Shown in pieces: positions 5,679 through 7,336 of a DNA stretch of 7,336 nucleotides. The DNA is from Lachnospiraceae bacterium (GTDB taxonomy: Bacteria; Bacillota; Clostridia; Lachnospirales; Lachnospiraceae), in contig CAAGKE010000239.1 of the NCBI GenBank assembly GCA_900770325.1, forward strand, positions 1 to 7,336. The letters are read 5' to 3'. The notes beneath the pieces are model-generated. The model was not told the DNA's origin and ran no database searches. It saw only the letters and a program-made list of their open reading frames with translations. The position numbers and the translations under genes are program-made. Within the stretch, counting starts at the first letter, position 1, and each line of letters opens with the position of its first letter.

Positions 5679-6857
5679 ATGAAAAAGATACGCAGATGTA
5701 ACCTGTGCGGAGCGAAGCTGGAAGGCGATATCTGCAAAGAATGCGGATACAACAACGCGGCGTACGATTATAAAGTGAATCAGTCCATTGATAGCTGCCG
5801 TCATTCTTCCAGTGAGAAGTATTATGATAACGAAGATCATGCAACCCACAGCAGCGGAGAAAATATTAAATTTGATTATTCTGAAAACTGGCAGGAAAAT
5901 GCGGAGCGTTGGGCGGATTTTTCTGAAAAATATTCAGGGGCGGAGTCTTCCGGCGATACGGGATATTCTGCCTCCGGTCCGAAAACGGGGAAAGATACGG
6001 TAACCTATGGACTGAATGAGAACCGGAAGGACAGAAAAAAGAAAAAAACAAAACCCGGATGGATCATGATTTTTATTGTGGCCTGTGCCGTTTGCATCAC
6101 GGGTATTTCCAAGGAAGCGATGGATGAACTGCATTCCGTGAAGGTATCCTATTTTGATGATATATGGGTATCTGAGGATGACTTCGAAGAAATCTCAGAA
6201 GAAGAGCGTCCCGCAGAAGAAGCGGCGGCAAAAAAACAGCCGTCAGCGAAGCTGGTCCTGGCAGCAGGGGAAAAAAGCTTTCAGGAAACCTATGGTCCCG
6301 GACTGTATGTGGCAGGGATCCATTTTCCGGCAGGAACCTATGATGCAGAATGGATCGGCGGCAGCGGAAGTCTTTTTTGCTGGAATCAGAGCCGCAATTA
6401 CTGGGATGGTGATTATCTGTATGGGGATGAGGGAAGGGTCCATCAGGGGATGGAAGAACTGGAACTGAAGGCGGGTACTCTTCTGTCTGTGGGAAGTACT
6501 CTTCAGATCAGCCTTTCTACTTCGGAAGCAGATGGATATCTGGCACAGCTTCCCCGGGGAGAGAAAGGCGAAACGGTAACACTGGATGAGGTGAATATCG
6601 TGGGACAGACGTTAAAGGCCGGCACATACCGGGCACGGGCATCCATGGTTTCCGGGGAGGAAGAGAGTCAGCTTCTTTATACTTATATCGCCGGAAGCGG
6701 TACAAAAAGAAGTGCAGTCATAGATTTCCGGGAGGAATGTGACATCTATGAAAATCTGATCCTGAGGGATGGGGATGTGCTGATACCGATGAATTGTGAA
6801 ATAACGCTTATCCCGGCGGATTATGACCTGAATGAATATGCAGATCAGTTATTTTAA
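5679..6857 (+). CDS. Zinc-ribbon, single-pass membrane protein with duplicated extracellular module
   Basis: This is an unrecognised protein of 392 aa. Residues 7-22 form a zinc ribbon (C7-x2-C10 and C19-x2-C22). A hydrophilic linker rich in Ser, Asp, Glu and Tyr follows (about 23-115), then a basic patch, RKDRKKKKTK (116-125), and one membrane segment, WIMIFIVACAVCITGI (128-143). The basic patch favours a cytoplasmic zinc ribbon and an external C-terminus. Outside, an acidic spacer leads to two related modules, about 208-285 and 303-383. Each has a core of the form (h)G-x-x-h-x-AGTY (FPAGTYDAEW at 216-225, LKAGTYRARA at 312-321) and ends in a stretch like LKAGTLLSVGSTLQISL or LRDGDVLIPMNCEITLI. 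Small AGTY-type beta modules are common in extracellular Firmicute proteins, but I cannot assign a ligand. The start follows AGGGA at 5665-5669. It separates aspS from gatC and shows no functional link to tRNA charging. Confidence 0.85.
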   Translation: MKKIRRCNLCGAKLEGDICKECGYNNAAYDYKVNQSIDSCRHSSSEKYYDNEDHATHSSGENIKFDYSENWQENAERWADFSEKYSGAESSGDTGYSASGPKTGKDTVTYGLNENRKDRKKKKTKPGWIMIFIVACAVCITGISKEAMDELHSVKVSYFDDIWVSEDDFEEISEEERPAEEAAAKKQPSAKLVLAAGEKSFQETYGPGLYVAGIHFPAGTYDAEWIGGSGSLFCWNQSRNYWDGDYLYGDEGRVHQGMEELELKAGTLLSVGSTLQISLSTSEADGYLAQLPRGEKGETVTLDEVNIVGQTLKAGTYRARASMVSGEEESQLLYTYIAGSGTKRSAVIDFREECDIYENLILRDGDVLIPMNCEITLIPADYDLNEYADQLF

Positions 6858-6858
6858 T

Positions 6859-6877
6859 ACAGTGTACCCGTCACTGT
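6859..6877 (+). other. Hairpin after the zinc-ribbon gene
   Basis: ACAGTG (6859-6864) and CACTGT (6872-6877) form a perfect six-base-pair stem with a seven-base loop, one base after the stop codon. No U-run follows, so it is not a typical terminator. The 3' arm overlaps ACTGTCA (6873-6879), which can instead pair with TGACAGT (6914-6920) just inside the repeat upstream of gatC. Confidence 0.4.
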
Positions 6878-6916
6878 CAAATCGATATACGGGGAGAGAT
6901 TCAGCCTTTTAGATGA

Positions 6917-6944
6917 CAGTTTTACGAGTTTCCCAATTATCTGA
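6917..6944 (+). repeat. Intergenic repeat, copy 2 (upstream of gatC)
   Basis: This is the second copy of the sequence at 2173-2200, in the same orientation, with 25 of 28 bases identical and one mismatch in the first 22. Its end is 31 bases before the gatC ATG. The bases just after each copy are AT-rich (TATAAA at 2203-2208, TTAGAT at 6947-6952), loosely like -10 boxes, but I see no convincing paired -35. The neighbouring genes differ completely, so it is not part of a duplicated gene. Confidence 0.65.
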
Positions 6945-6975
6945 GTTTAGATAGGAAACAGAAAGGAAGAAGAAT

Positions 6976-7269
6976 ATGGCAAACATAATCAGTGATGAAA
7001 CCATTGAATATGTAGGAATCCTGGCAAAGCTGGAGCTTTCTGCCGAAGAAAAGGAGCAGGCAAAAAAGGATATGGGCAGTATGCTGGACTACATTGATAA
7101 ATTGAATGAGCTGGATACCAGCATGACAGAACCTATGTCCCATGTATTTCCGGTACACAACGTGTTCCGGGAGGATGTGGTAGAAAATGGCGATGACAGA
7201 GAGAATATGCTGAAAAATGCGCCGGAGCAGAAGGAAGGCTCCTATAAGGTTCCCAAGACAGTAGAGTAG
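6976..7269 (+). CDS. gatC: Aspartyl/glutamyl-tRNA amidotransferase subunit C
   Basis: GatC is the small subunit of GatCAB, which converts Asp-tRNA(Asn) to Asn-tRNA(Asn) and, in organisms without GlnRS, Glu-tRNA(Gln) to Gln-tRNA(Gln). GatC wraps around GatA and stabilises the complex. The protein is 97 aa, full length for the family. The N-terminal helices carry IEYVGILAKLELSAEEKEQ and the MLDYIDKLNELDT segment. The conserved central stretch follows, with MTEPMSHVFPVHNVFREDVV. The C-terminal tail ends in YKVPKTVE. AAGGAAG (6963-6969) is a suitable ribosome site ahead of ATG 6976. gatA and gatB normally follow and would lie beyond the window. Its closeness to an AspRS with non-discriminating features suggests Asn-tRNA formation is one of its jobs here. 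Confidence 0.95.
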   Translation: MANIISDETIEYVGILAKLELSAEEKEQAKKDMGSMLDYIDKLNELDTSMTEPMSHVFPVHNVFREDVVENGDDRENMLKNAPEQKEGSYKVPKTVE

Positions 7270-7336
7270 GCAGCACGGTGGTCGGAAGAAAGATCACTGT
7301 TGACGTTGTTCATCTTGAAAGAAGATGAGACTCCCA
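7270..7336 (+). other. Non-coding end of window
   Basis: I see no gatA start in these 67 bases. A small hairpin, CATCTT (7311-7316) with AAGATG (7322-7327), has a five-base loop and no U-run. An ATG at 7325 lacks a Shine-Dalgarno sequence and begins MRLP, unlike known GatA N-termini. This is probably the gatC-gatA intergenic region. Confidence 0.4.

Overview
The window most likely comes from an anaerobic Firmicute close to the Lachnospiraceae (Clostridia). This is inferred from four things: the DapL-type lysine pathway, a transcriptional T-box leader, an archaeal-type AspRS used together with GatC, and a secreted protein with the Big/MBG-like repeats common in gut Clostridia. No taxonomic marker gene is present. 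Every gene I accept is on the + strand, gaps are short, and there is no tRNA, rRNA, CRISPR array or transposase.

Layout. Positions 1-2116 hold the end of the meso-diaminopimelate/lysine pathway: dapF (5' end cut off by the window) and dapL, separated by about 100 bases that contain a possible 26-codon mini-ORF. Positions 2117-3828 hold a short non-coding gap with one copy of a repeated sequence, then a secreted protein with a phage-tail-lysozyme-like domain followed by fibronectin-III-like and bacterial Ig-like modules. Positions 3839-4235 hold a good sigma-A-type promoter, a T-box riboswitch with its terminator, and a leader that ends in a clear Shine-Dalgarno sequence. Positions 4236-5567 encode an archaeal-type aspartyl-tRNA synthetase. 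Positions 5679-6857 encode an unrecognised single-pass membrane protein with an N-terminal zinc ribbon. Positions 6858-6975 hold a hairpin-rich gap with the second copy of the repeat, followed by gatC at 6976-7269. The last 67 bases have no supportable gene; gatA would be expected beyond the window.

How the genes fit together. DapL and DapF catalyse consecutive steps to meso-DAP, which feeds lysine and, in many species, peptidoglycan. AspRS and GatC point to the indirect route to Asn-tRNA: a non-discriminating AspRS charges tRNA(Asn) with aspartate and GatCAB amidates it. Three independent hints agree. The two AspRS positions known to separate discriminating from non-discriminating enzymes carry the non-discriminating residues (His35, Pro90). 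gatC lies just downstream. The T-box specifier, placed by my hand folding, reads AAC, an asparagine codon, rather than an aspartate codon. The least explained items are the zinc-ribbon membrane gene sitting between aspS and gatC, and the 28-base sequence repeated upstream of two unrelated genes.
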